From Streptantibioticus_A sp037034305 (GTDB taxonomy: Bacteria > Actinomycetota > Actinomycetes > Streptomycetales > Streptomycetaceae), in contig JBAGJY010000024.1 of the NCBI GenBank assembly GCA_037034305.1, positions 41,719-105,718 on the forward strand: DNA of 64,000 nt, read 5' to 3'. The translations under genes were made by a program, and so were the position numbers. The notes under the pieces are model-generated. The model searched no databases. It worked only from the letters and a program-made list of their open reading frames with translations, and was not told the origin of the DNA. Below are positions 1 to 22,630 of this stretch, in pieces (within the stretch, counting starts at the first letter, position 1; the number at the start of each line of letters is the position of its first letter).

Positions 1-13964
<13,964 letters not shown>

Positions 13965-14103
13965 GGGAGAAGTCCTTCGGGGCGGGGACGATGCGGGGCG
14001 CGGAGGGGAGCGCGCCGGGAAACGCGGACCGGCCCGGGTGCGGCGGAGCGGTGCCGCGGGCGTCCGCGCGTGCGGAGCGGGATGAGCTGAGCCGGACCGC
14101 CGT

Positions 14104-15456
14104 TCAGGCGGTCGTGGTACGGCGGGCTGATCGTCCGGAGATCTGCACCCGGTCGATGGCACCGGTGGCCGGGTCGCGGTGGAAGCGCCCGCCGGGCTCT
14201 CGCCGTCCGGTGGACGGGTCGACGAGATCGCACGTCAGGTCCGGGTAGCAGACCAGGGGCAGCGGGCGGTCGCCGTCAACGGACAGCGCGGGCGCGCCGC
14301 CCGCGTCGAGCGATATCCGGTACTCGGTGCGGCCGTTGCGGTACGTGCCGACGCACTCGGGGAGTTCGACGGGACGGCCGCGGTGCACGGGGGCCGGAGC
14401 GGTCGGCACCCGCACGCCGGTGATCCGGGTGAGGTCCTCGGCGAGATCGTGCCACAGGGCGGTGGCTCCGCTGGAGTTGCCGGTGAACGCGACCACCACC
14501 TCGCTGTCCGGCTCCGCCCTCAGATGGCACGAGGTGCCCTGCGAGTTGCCGTCATGGCCGCACCACCACCGGCCGTCCCGCTGGAACAGCGCCAGGCCCA
14601 GCCCCCAGGCGTCCGCCAACGTGCCCGGGTCCGCCTCCGGTTGCGGGCTGCGCATCGCCGCGGCGACGGCCTCGGGCAGCACGTCCTCGGACCTGCCCAC
14701 CAGGGCCCTGCCCAGGGCCGCCAGGTCCAGGGCACTGGCCAGCAGGGCACCGGCGGGCGCCTCTACGGGGGCGAGGTTCTGCTGCGCCGTACGTACCCGG
14801 CCGGAAGCCGTGTTGCGGGCGTGACCGGCGGCGGTCGGGCGGGCGGGGGCGGTGTCGTCGAGGAAGGCGGGCACGGTGCCGAGGGGTTCCAGGAGCATCG
14901 CACGAACGGCTTCCTGCCACGTCATACCCGTCACCTCCGACACCAGTCGTCCGGCGGCGACGTAGCCGGCGTTGGAGTAGGAGAAGCCCTCTCCCGGAGG
15001 GAACAGGATGTCGCCGGGGGCGCAGACCTCCGCCAGGTAACGGGAGACGGTGGCAGCGGCGGCCGTGTCCGAGTCGGGGCCGGTGGGCAGGCCACCGGTG
15101 TGACCGAGAAGGTGACGAACGGTCAGCCCAGGTAGTGCCCGCAGTTCCGGAAGGAACAGGGCGGCTGGATCGTCGAGGCTGAGGTCGCCGTCGTCAGCGA
15201 GGAGCAGCACGGCGGCGGCGGTGTAGGCCTTGGTGACCGATCCCAGCGGAACGGCGGTCTCCACGGTGAAGGGGGCGCCGGTGTCAGCGTCGGCCGTGCC
15301 TGTGGACACGCTCAGGATGTGCGTGCCGGTGTCCACGGCCAGTTGGGCTCCGGGTACCCGGTGGGTGAGGGCCAGGGACTCCAGGCGCTCCTGTAACGCC
15401 CGATGCGGGGACGACGGTCGCCGGTCGGCGACGGGAGCGGTGGTGGTGTAAGGCAT
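14104..15456 (-). CDS. SurE-like penicillin-binding-protein-type thioesterase / peptide cyclase
   Basis: 450-residue serine hydrolase of the beta-lactamase/PBP fold. The catalytic triad motifs are all visible: S73-V-T-K76, Y160-S-N162 and H301-D-G303. A separate beta-rich C-terminal segment (about 365-450, beginning around GTYRNGRTEYRIS) matches the lipocalin-like tail known from SurE. No signal peptide is seen, which argues against a secreted D-peptidase and for a cytoplasmic enzyme acting on carrier-bound peptide. In the surugamide, desotamide and mannopeptimycin families such stand-alone enzymes offload and head-to-tail cyclise the NRPS product, replacing a fused thioesterase. It lies 140 bp upstream of the NRPS start and 93 bp downstream of the P450, all co-directional. 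A plain class C beta-lactamase-like esterase is the alternative. Confidence 0.85.
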   Translation of the reverse strand: MPYTTTAPVADRRPSSPHRALQERLESLALTHRVPGAQLAVDTGTHILSVSTGTADADTGAPFTVETAVPLGSVTKAYTAAAVLLLADDGDLSLDDPAALFLPELRALPGLTVRHLLGHTGGLPTGPDSDTAAAATVSRYLAEVCAPGDILFPPGEGFSYSNAGYVAAGRLVSEVTGMTWQEAVRAMLLEPLGTVPAFLDDTAPARPTAAGHARNTASGRVRTAQQNLAPVEAPAGALLASALDLAALGRALVGRSEDVLPEAVAAAMRSPQPEADPGTLADAWGLGLALFQRDGRWWCGHDGNSQGTSCHLRAEPDSEVVVAFTGNSSGATALWHDLAEDLTRITGVRVPTAPAPVHRGRPVELPECVGTYRNGRTEYRISLDAGGAPALSVDGDRPLPLVCYPDLTCDLVDPSTGRREPGGRFHRDPATGAIDRVQISGRSARRTTTA

Positions 15457-15548
15457 GAGTAGGGGACTCCAGGTGGCTGGGACTCATGGCAGCGGTCTGC
15501 GGTCCCGCGAGAGCGGCGCGGGGCCCGGCGTTCGGCATCGGCGCGTGA

Positions 15549-16757
15549 CTACGGCCCGGTGACGTCGATGGGCAGATGGCGTACGCCGACGATGACGGCC
15601 GGGTTCTGGAACGTGATGTCGTCCTGGGAGGGGACGACGACCGTGCGGAAACGTTTAAGCAATAGTTCCAACGCGATCCGCGCTTCCAGCCGGGCCAGCG
15701 GCGCGCCGAAACAGAAGTGGATGCCGTGGCCGAAGGTCAGATGGGGATTCGGACTGCGGGTCACGTCGAAGTCATCGGGCGCGGCGAAGCGGGCCGGATC
15801 ACGGTTGGCGGCGCCCAGGTGAACCATGAGCAGACTGTCAGGTGGGATCTCGTGGCCGCCGAGCACCACGGGCCGGGTCGTGCGGCGTCCCAGCTCGGGG
15901 AAGGGCGGCAGCCAGCGCAGCACCTCCTCCACGGCGTCGGGCAGCTTTCCGGGATCGTCACGCAGGGCGCCGAGTGTGCCGGGGTGCCGGTCGAAGGTGA
16001 CGATGGCGTTGCCCAGCAGTGCCGTGGTGGTGATGTGCCCGGCGACCAGCAGCAGGGCCACGAACCCGACCATCTCCTGGTCCTCCAGCCGGACGCCGTC
16101 CACCTCCGCGGCGATCAGCTTGCTGGTGAGGTCGTCCCCGGGGTGAGCGCGGCGGTGGCGGATGTGGTCCAGAAAGTAGTCGTTCATCTCGCGCACGGTC
16201 GGCGCGATGGCCTCCAATGCCCGCTCCAGGTCGGCCATGTCGGGCGCCTCGCCGAGCTGGTCCCCGCTGAAGAGGCTGCTCGCCCACTCCTTGAACAGCT
16301 CGTGGTCGTCGACGGGCACGCCGAGCAGTTCGGCGATGACGATGATGGGGAGCGGGTAGGCCAGTGCGTCGACCACGTCGAAGCGGTCGCGGCCCGCGAC
16401 GGCGTCCAGCAGTCGCGCACACACCGCCTCGATACGCGGCGCAAGTCCCTGCACCACGCGCGGGGTGAACGCCTGGCTCACCAGGGTGCGCAGCTTGCGG
16501 TGCTCCGGAGGGTCCATACCAACGAAGTTGCCCTGGCGAAACGCTTCGAAGTCCTGCTGGGTGGGGGCGATCGGCGAGAGATCAGAGGAGTACGTCACCG
16601 GGTCCGCGAGTACGGCGGCGGCATCCGCGTGACCGACCACCTGCCATGTGCCCTGCGCCTCGTCGTACCGGACGGGCCCGGCCTCGCGTAAGGACCGCCA
16701 GCGTCCCGATAACCCCTCCAGGAACGAGGGCGTCCGCGTCATCTGTTCATTGGCCAC
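15549..16757 (-). CDS. Cytochrome P450 (likely NRPS tailoring hydroxylase)
   Basis: 402 residues from GTG at 16757, which sits 5 nt after AAGGAG; an ATG five codons later is too far from that site. Hallmarks: I-helix AGHITT at about 239-244, ExxR (EVLR) at 278-281, and heme loop FGHGIHFCFG with the thiolate ligand at about Cys349. Normal length for a soluble class I bacterial P450, which would take electrons from a ferredoxin encoded elsewhere. First gene of a co-directional P450-cyclase-NRPS run, so oxidation of an amino-acid residue or of the finished peptide is the likely role; substrate cannot be read from sequence. A short AT-rich patch of rare codons (CTA TTG CTT AAA CGT) lies near 15645-15670. 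Confidence 0.93.
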   Translation of the reverse strand: MANEQMTRTPSFLEGLSGRWRSLREAGPVRYDEAQGTWQVVGHADAAAVLADPVTYSSDLSPIAPTQQDFEAFRQGNFVGMDPPEHRKLRTLVSQAFTPRVVQGLAPRIEAVCARLLDAVAGRDRFDVVDALAYPLPIIVIAELLGVPVDDHELFKEWASSLFSGDQLGEAPDMADLERALEAIAPTVREMNDYFLDHIRHRRAHPGDDLTSKLIAAEVDGVRLEDQEMVGFVALLLVAGHITTTALLGNAIVTFDRHPGTLGALRDDPGKLPDAVEEVLRWLPPFPELGRRTTRPVVLGGHEIPPDSLLMVHLGAANRDPARFAAPDDFDVTRSPNPHLTFGHGIHFCFGAPLARLEARIALELLLKRFRTVVVPSQDDITFQNPAVIVGVRHLPIDVTGP

Positions 16758-18673
16758 CTTTTCTCCTTGTATCGCGGCGCGCACTCGCGGCGGGCGCGCA
16801 CATGAGAGATTCCGCACCAACGGGTGCGGACGCGCTGCACAAAGGGAATTGTGCAACCGCAGCCGCAGTACCCGGCCTGGGGAAACCGCATGGCGGCAGC
16901 GTGCTCCCCGGCCCGCCAGCCCAAGGCGAACCGTACCGTCTTCTGCTAGCTCAACCGCCCGGAGCGCGGTGTGCCCCGTACAGGGGGGTAAAGTCGCAGT
17001 CTCATGTGCGGACGGCCGTCACCGGTCCCTGACCGAGGTGCTTCGAGCCCGGTCACACCGCGGATCCGCACTCCTGCGTTTCCCACGCCGACGGAGGACG
17101 TAGACCCCGTCGTCGCCGACGAACATCGCACCCCCAAAGACCCTTTCAACGCAATCGCCGCGCAGGACTTCGGTCGAGCCCATCCCGGCTCCAGGCGATC
17201 CCACCAAGCGCCGAACGCAACAGGCATGATGAGAGACTACGCGCATCTGAAAAGCGCTGTCCGACAATTGGCACAATGCGCACTCCACGCCTTCGTCTCC
17301 GTCGAACCCGGGCACAGTCTTCACGGCAAGTGACCCGTTAGGCAACCCCCGAGGTTGAACACAAATGCCTTTTTGTCGAGTGCTTGCCGTAACCGCCGAG
17401 TAGCCTCCGCGGGACGTCACCTGGCACAGCCATCCTGCCGGAGCGCCACCTCACGGCTGCCCCGCCGACACATCCTCAAACAGCGGTTGCCGAAACATAC
17501 ACCCCCTACCTGTCAGGCGACTCCCGCTTCGGCAACTTCTCCCATCGCCCCTGGTCAGCGCGCCGCTCCGCGCTCCACTCCCCTGGCGTTCTCAACCCAT
17601 CCGGGGCCGCGGACCCAGCGATTCAACACAACCGTGCCACTGGGGCCACAACCAGCGAATCAAGGCAGCGACCGCGTAGCCCGGCCAGACAGAACCAGAA
17701 GCGCGCCGGGGCGCACAAGTAACAGGGCGTGCGCAGTGCATGCTTCTACAGAAGGCGTCTTTGCGCGTGTTGCACCTGCCCCAAGGGTTGACAACACGTC
17801 CGAACGTATGCCCGGCTCACTCCAGGACACGGTGACATCAACTACCGTGCCTGCACCTTGAGTTCCTCGTTGTGGTTTGTCCCGTGGGGCAGTGACGGGG
17901 GGGAGAGTAGGTCGCTTGTGAGAGCGTGAGGCGAGGCGATCTGCGGGACGAGGAAGGGGGCGGCAGAAGCGCACCTGCTCAGGTTGGTGGGACGAGCCGG
18001 GCGGGCGTCGGAGATTCCACCGCCGAATGACCAACGGGACTCCGTTCCGCCTGCGGACCGGCACCCCATGGTCTGCCCCGCGGTACGACGAGTGGCAGAC
18101 GGTACGTGAGTCACCGACGCCGGTCGGCGAACGGCACCTGGGAACGCGGTGCTACACGGGTGCCCCTTCACTGATCCGCGTCGTCGTGCCGCCATCGTCG
18201 ACCAGGCTCACCTTTGGCGGCGACCTCAACCAAACAGGCACCGAATGCTCCCGGCTGACGGGGCATGCCCCTCCCGGTCGGCGACGACCTCTTCGCTCAT
18301 TACGCGGTGACTGACTCCGCGTTGATGCTCATCTTTCCGCCCCTCCCGCGAACCCCGCGCCGCCCACCTCTGCGCATCACAGCGCCTTCTCGGAATTTCA
18401 TGCCCGACACACCGTCTGACACCGGGGGGAGGTCGGGCCGCAGCCGCTCACGAACCGGTCAGAGTCCGGGTTGTATCAGATGGCCGTTGACAGTGGTCAA
18501 CCTACTGTGAGCGCGGGGCACTCGGGTCATCGTTTCCCTGGCCTTGTCAGCGGCGTCCGTTCTTCCCAGCCAGCGCGCGCTGCCAACTCCCCAGCCTTGG
18601 TGTGTCGGGCGGCAATGCGAGGGCAGCAGTGCTCCCAACGGCGGTAGTCGCTCACAATTGCAGGGAGAGGTAG
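16758..18673. other. 1.9 kb without a recognisable gene
   Basis: Separates the NRPS operon promoter side from the divergent flavin oxidase gene. Short open frames occur on both strands but none has a Shine-Dalgarno site, a recognisable family motif or consistent G/C third positions. Base composition is noticeably less G/C-rich than the flanking genes. It must contain the promoters for both the P450 operon and the oxidase; no convincing operator was found. A region this long next to a biosynthetic operon may be a decayed gene. Confidence 0.5.
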
Positions 18674-20323
18674 ATGGGTCGATCGGATGGCTACTGGCTG
18701 AATCGCCGTAGGCTGCTCACCGGGGCTGGCGCGGTGGCAGTGGGTGGCGTTGCCGCAGGGATGACAGGCCAGCTGGCGTTCGCCCCGGCGGCGGCCGCGG
18801 CGGCCGGGCCGGAGCCTATGGCGTTCGGGCCGGTGATCGTCCGGCCCGGCGACCGGCGGTACGCCAGTTTGTTGCTCGGCGACAACTTCCGGTTTGTGGG
18901 GCGACCGGAGGAGATCCGGGTGGTCGGCTCGACGGAGCAGGTGGTGCGGGCGGTGTCGGACGCGGTGCGCTCCGGGCGGCGGATCGCGGCCCGAAGCGGC
19001 GGACACTGCTTCGAAAACTTCACCGCCGACCCCGCAGTGCGGATGCTGTTGGACCTGTCGCCGATGGACGCGGTCGGATACGACGCCCAGCGGCGCGCGT
19101 TCACCGTGCAGCCGGGGGCCACACTCGGCCATGTGTACCGGACGTTGTTCAAGGGCTGGGGCGTGACAGTCCCGGCGGGCGGCTGCCCGGAGGTGGGCGC
19201 CGGTGGGCACTTCGCCGGCGGCGGATACGGGCCGCTGTCACGGCAGTACGGCTCGGTGGTGGACCACCTGTACGGCGTGGAGGTGGTGGTTGTCGACCGG
19301 GACGGCACCGCCCGTGCGGTGGTGGCCACCCGGGAGCCGGACGACCCGAACCGTGACCTGTGGTGGGCGCACACCGGCGGAGGCGGTGGGAACTTCGGCG
19401 TGGTCACCCGGTACTGGCTGCGTTCGCCGGGAGCCACCGGTAGCGACCCGTCGCGGCTGCTGCCACCAGCGCCACGCAACGTGCTGGAGTGCGTGGTGGT
19501 CTGGAAGTGGGACGAGCGGATGACCGAGCGGGCGTTCAGCACCCTGCTTCGCAACTTCGGTGAGTGGCACAAGAACAACAGCGCACCCGGTTCTCGCTAC
19601 ACGGGTCTGTACGCCGTCTTGATGCCCATGCACCGTGTGTCCGGAAGTATGGAGATGACCGTGCAGATCGACGCGGACATTGCGAACGCGGACGGTCTGG
19701 TGAGCGAGTTCCTTTCCGCGGTCACCGCAGGGACTGGTCTGCGCCCGATGGTCAATCAACGGCAGTCCGTGCCATGGCTACACCCGACCACCTGGCCAGG
19801 CACGGGAGAAGCTGGTGATGTGACCACGCGCCGCTACAAACTCAAGGCAGGCTACCTGCGCCGTTCGTTCACTGACAGGCAACTCGCCACGATATACAGG
19901 CATATGACTGACTCATCTACCAATCCGAACAGGGGTATGCTGCTCATCGGGTACGGCGGCCGGGTCGGTGCGGTGCCTGAATCGGCCACCGCGGTCGCCC
20001 AGCGCGATGTGGTCATGAAGGCCGTGTACCAGACGATCTGGGCCGACCAGGCCGACGACGCGGCCAACCTGGCCTGGATCCGCGACTTCTACCGCGAGGT
20101 GTACGCCGATACCGGCGGGGTTCCGGTACCCAACGACGTCAGCGACGGCTCGTACATCAACTACCCGGACGTCGACCTAGCGGACCCCGCGTGGAACACC
20201 TCGGGCGTGCCCTGGCACACGCTCTACTACAAGGACAACTACCCACGCCTGCAACAGGCGAAGGCCCGCTGGGATCCACGAAACGTCTTCCACCATGCCC
20301 TGGCGATCCAACCGGCCAAGTAG
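18674..20323 (+). CDS. Secreted FAD-linked oxidase, berberine-bridge-enzyme type
   Basis: 549 residues. N-terminal twin-arginine-type signal (RRRLLTGAGAVAVGG, residues 11-25) followed by an Ala-rich cleavage region. FAD-binding PCMH/FAD_binding_4 domain at about 65-260; both covalent flavin anchors are present, His111 in RSGGHCF and Cys171 in PAGGCPEVG, the bicovalent arrangement of aclacinomycin oxidoreductase and GOOX. C-terminal BBE domain ends in the typical YYKDNYPRLQQAKARWDP (480-540). Such enzymes oxidise alcohols, sugars or phenols with O2. SD GGGAGAGG lies just before the ATG. It is opposite in strand to the NRPS operon; membership of that cluster is inference only. Alternative: a free-standing secreted oligosaccharide oxidase. 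Confidence 0.92.
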   Translation: MGRSDGYWLNRRRLLTGAGAVAVGGVAAGMTGQLAFAPAAAAAAGPEPMAFGPVIVRPGDRRYASLLLGDNFRFVGRPEEIRVVGSTEQVVRAVSDAVRSGRRIAARSGGHCFENFTADPAVRMLLDLSPMDAVGYDAQRRAFTVQPGATLGHVYRTLFKGWGVTVPAGGCPEVGAGGHFAGGGYGPLSRQYGSVVDHLYGVEVVVVDRDGTARAVVATREPDDPNRDLWWAHTGGGGGNFGVVTRYWLRSPGATGSDPSRLLPPAPRNVLECVVVWKWDERMTERAFSTLLRNFGEWHKNNSAPGSRYTGLYAVLMPMHRVSGSMEMTVQIDADIANADGLVSEFLSAVTAGTGLRPMVNQRQSVPWLHPTTWPGTGEAGDVTTRRYKLKAGYLRRSFTDRQLATIYRHMTDSSTNPNRGMLLIGYGGRVGAVPESATAVAQRDVVMKAVYQTIWADQADDAANLAWIRDFYREVYADTGGVPVPNDVSDGSYINYPDVDLADPAWNTSGVPWHTLYYKDNYPRLQQAKARWDPRNVFHHALAIQPAK

Positions 20324-20454
20324 CGCTGCAGCGCAGACCAGTCCGACCGATGGGTTCCGCACCCATCCGCCGGACTGCTGGCAGGCGGACCCGGCGGGCC
20401 GGCGGCTGCCGAACGCGGCATGGCGGGCCTTTGTTCACCCCCCAAGCCGCTCCA

Positions 20455-20885
20455 GCAGCTGCGGGATTGCATCCGTGGTTGCCCGACTGCGTCGGCGGCA
20501 GGCGCTGCTGGTGCTGGCGCACCTGCGTCTGGGCACACCTACCTATGCACAGCTCGCGGGCGGGTTCGGGGTGGGTGTGAGCAGGTGCAGCGGTACATCA
20601 CGAAAGCCGTCGGTCTGCTCGCGGTGCGGGCACCCGACCTCGCCACGACGATAACGGCCGCCACGGCAAAGGCGGTTCGCGGTCCTGGACGCGACGCTGC
20701 CACCGATCGGCCGTATCGCCGCCGACCGGCCCTTCTGCCTCGGCAAACACAAGAAGCACGGCATGAACGTGCAGGTCATCGCCGATCCACACGGGAAGGT
20801 GTTGTGGGCCTCGCCCACCCTGCTCGGCGCCGTGCACGATATCAAGGCCGCCCAAACCCACGGGCATTATCACTTCAGCCCGTCG
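20455..20885 (+). pseudogene. IS5-family transposase remnant
   Basis: Recognisable transposase segments appear in two reading frames. One frame gives LLVLAHLRLGTPTYAQLAGG near 20500-20570; the frame then shifts to VQRYITKAVGLLAVRAPDL (20585-20645) and shifts back to LDATLPPIGRIAADRPF and GKHKKHGMNVQVIADPHGK (20685-20800), ending near LLGAVHDIKAA. The helix-turn-helix-like N-terminal region and the first catalytic Asp region survive, while the C-terminal third of the DDE domain is gone. At least two frameshifts make it non-functional. Confidence 0.8.
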
Positions 20886-21358
20886 TCGCGCCCACGCCCG
20901 TCGGCAGCCGCGTCCGGATGACGTTCGGGCTGCAGCGCGGCGGCGCGCCCCGTTGGTCGGCTCCAAGAGCTCGTTCGCGATGCTCCCCGGAACGTGTTGT
21001 GCTGCTCCGGCTCCTGATCGCCATGGGGACCGTGATCGAAACGTTCCGCAGTCAGCAACCGCATCCACTCCCGTGCGGCCGCCAGCGTCGGTCACCCCAC
21101 CGCCCTGTGTGTATCTCGCGCCCCCACGGCTACCGGAGCCCTTCCGACCACCGTCGGGCGAACAGGCCCGAGTAGTGGCTCCTGACCGACTCCTCACGCT
21201 TTCCCACCGCCTATCGCTCCCCCTACCGGACTTACCTGCACAACTGATCCAAACCAGCGCCATCAGCGAGCGACAACCTCAAGCTCACCCGGCAAGGTGA
21301 AACGGCGAGTAGTGGTGGCAGCGGCGGGAATACGCACGGCGAAAGGAGGTGAACCTTC
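20886..21358. other. Intergenic, no gene recognised
   Basis: 470 bp between the decayed transposase and a small membrane-protein gene. Probably degraded IS sequence at its left side; the right end carries the very strong ribosome binding site of the next gene. No conserved reading frame seen. Confidence 0.4.
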
Positions 21359-21631
21359 ATGGATCCGAAGGTTCGCAGGCTCACTTTCTACGCCGGAGCC
21401 CTCGGCGGCCTATTGGGCGCGCTGATCGGAGTCGTTTCCAGGGGTACTTCCTACAGCGACACAATCGGCGCGGCGCTCGGTGTGGTGGCTGGTTTCGCCG
21501 CCGCGCTCTACTGGAGTGAACATGGTGGTGCACGCCGACGCTTGCCCCGCCGGACCAACCGCCCCCAGCGGGTGCCGCACCCGCGACACGGGCAATTTGT
21601 CAGCGGGCGCTCCACAAACCGCGATCTGTGA
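21359..21631 (+). CDS. Small membrane protein, function unknown
   Basis: 90 residues. The start is fixed by an almost perfect Shine-Dalgarno sequence, AAAGGAGGTGA, 8 nt before ATG. Residues 10-30 and 35-52 form two hydrophobic, glycine/alanine-rich segments (YAGALGGLLGALIGVV and GAALGVVAGFAAALYW) separated by a short polar turn, so a two-helix hairpin in the membrane is likely. The C-terminal 35 residues are Arg-rich and probably cytoplasmic. No family is recognised. A strong hairpin 20 bp after the stop is a likely terminator, so the gene appears monocistronic and well expressed. The arginine-rich tail could partly reflect run-on into once non-coding sequence. Confidence 0.7.
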   Translation: MDPKVRRLTFYAGALGGLLGALIGVVSRGTSYSDTIGAALGVVAGFAAALYWSEHGGARRRLPRRTNRPQRVPHPRHGQFVSGRSTNRDL

Positions 21632-21650
21632 CCCCACCGCACACCGAATG

Positions 21651-21693
21651 CTGCTCTCTGTTGCTGACGGCGCACGTCAGCAACAGAGAGCAG
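21651..21693 (+). terminator. Perfect 19-bp stem-loop
   Basis: Left arm 21651-21669 and right arm 21675-21693 are exactly complementary (GCTCTCTGTTGCTGACG against its reverse complement), with a 5-nt GCGCA loop. No T-run follows, which is common for actinomycete terminators. Lies 20 bp after the small membrane-protein gene. Confidence 0.75.
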
Positions 21694-21788
21694 AGCGTCG
21701 CCCACACTTCGCTTGCTGGGGCGCTTGCTCAGCCGTGGGAAGACCGGAGTATCGGGCGTCACGCAGGCCCCGCCACCGATGGAGGTCC

Positions 21789-22057
21789 ACAAGCCACGCA
21801 GCGTACTGCTTGGCCCCCTCCAGTTGGGGGCAGGCGAAGCCTGGTGGACCCACGCGATTCCGTTCGGCTCCGGCAGTCCCACCGTACTCTCCCAGGAGAC
21901 CCACCTGGTCTTCGGTCACACTGCGCTGGGTGGCGTGATGTTCGTCTTCCTCCAAGTCGCGACAGCCTTGATCCTCTACACCGGTGCCAACACTTCGTTC
22001 AACGGGTTCCGTGCCTGGCGAGCTTCGTGGGAGCAGTAGTCAAGACCTATGGACTGG
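21789..22057 (+). pseudogene. APC-family amino-acid permease fragment
   Basis: An internal piece of an amino acid-polyamine-organocation permease is visible: a segment reading PTVLSQETHLVFGHTALGG followed by FVFLQVATALILYTGANTSF, the conserved transmembrane region of these carriers. The frame breaks immediately after NTSFNGF; the continuation LASFVGA is in another frame. There is no start, no N-terminal helices and no C-terminal half, so it is a non-functional relic. It abuts the CYTH/transposase block, which may mark the truncation point. Confidence 0.6.
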
Positions 22058-22064
22058 GTTGTGA

Positions 22065-22630
22065 TCACGGTTCTCGGCGGCCTGGGTTGGGCTTGATGCC
22101 GTAGTCGTCGAGCCAGGAGATTAGGTCGGCTCGGGTCGCTTGGCTGAGTCGTCCACCGGTGAAGCGCGGGTCGTCGGTCACCTCGGCGACGATGTCCGAA
22201 GGCGGCTCGAAGGCGTACATCTCGTCGTCTGTGGCGAATTCGGCTTCGGCCAGGACCAGGCCGTGCAGGGGCGCGTCAAAGACGTCGACGCCCAGTGGCG
22301 GGATGCTCAGACGAGTCTTGGTCAGCGCTTTGGCGGGCAGCACGGCGAACACGTTGTATTCGGCCTCGGAGAGGTAGATGTTCGTGATCGTCCCCTGCAC
22401 GGGGCCAGGTTGGTCGGCGGCACCTTCTGGGTCAGCTTGAACTCCGACTGCGCCGGGCCCGGCCCGTCCACTCGGCGCAGACGCATCCGGGTCCCGGTCA
22501 GGTAGCGGTCGGTGATGCGTCGTTCTTCCTGCAGATTCGCCATTGCCGGGGCAGCTGCCAACAGGAATCGGCGTTCCCGCTCCACCAGAGCGTACTTGCC
22601 GGCGCGGTCTGCGGGCGAGGACCCTGTCAC
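22065..22630 (-). pseudogene. CYTH-domain protein, frameshifted
   Basis: The CYTH (triphosphate tunnel) N-terminal signature YALVERERRFLLA is encoded just after a GTG at 22630. The protein continues RRITDRYLTGTRMRLRRVDG and then FKLTQKVPPTNLAPC; the reading frame breaks near 22405. The C-terminal half follows in another frame (TITNIYLSEAEYNVFAVLPA to DDYGIKPNP). Together they make a protein of about 185 residues, the usual size of the family, which binds organic phosphates or polyphosphate. One indel separates the halves, so decay is recent or this is a sequencing error. The GTG overlaps the transposase stop as GTGA. Confidence 0.7.

Noticed and set aside
16946..17420. Overlapping 90-130-codon frames upstream of the P450
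   Set aside because: No ribosome sites, no motif, poor third-position bias; likely non-coding.
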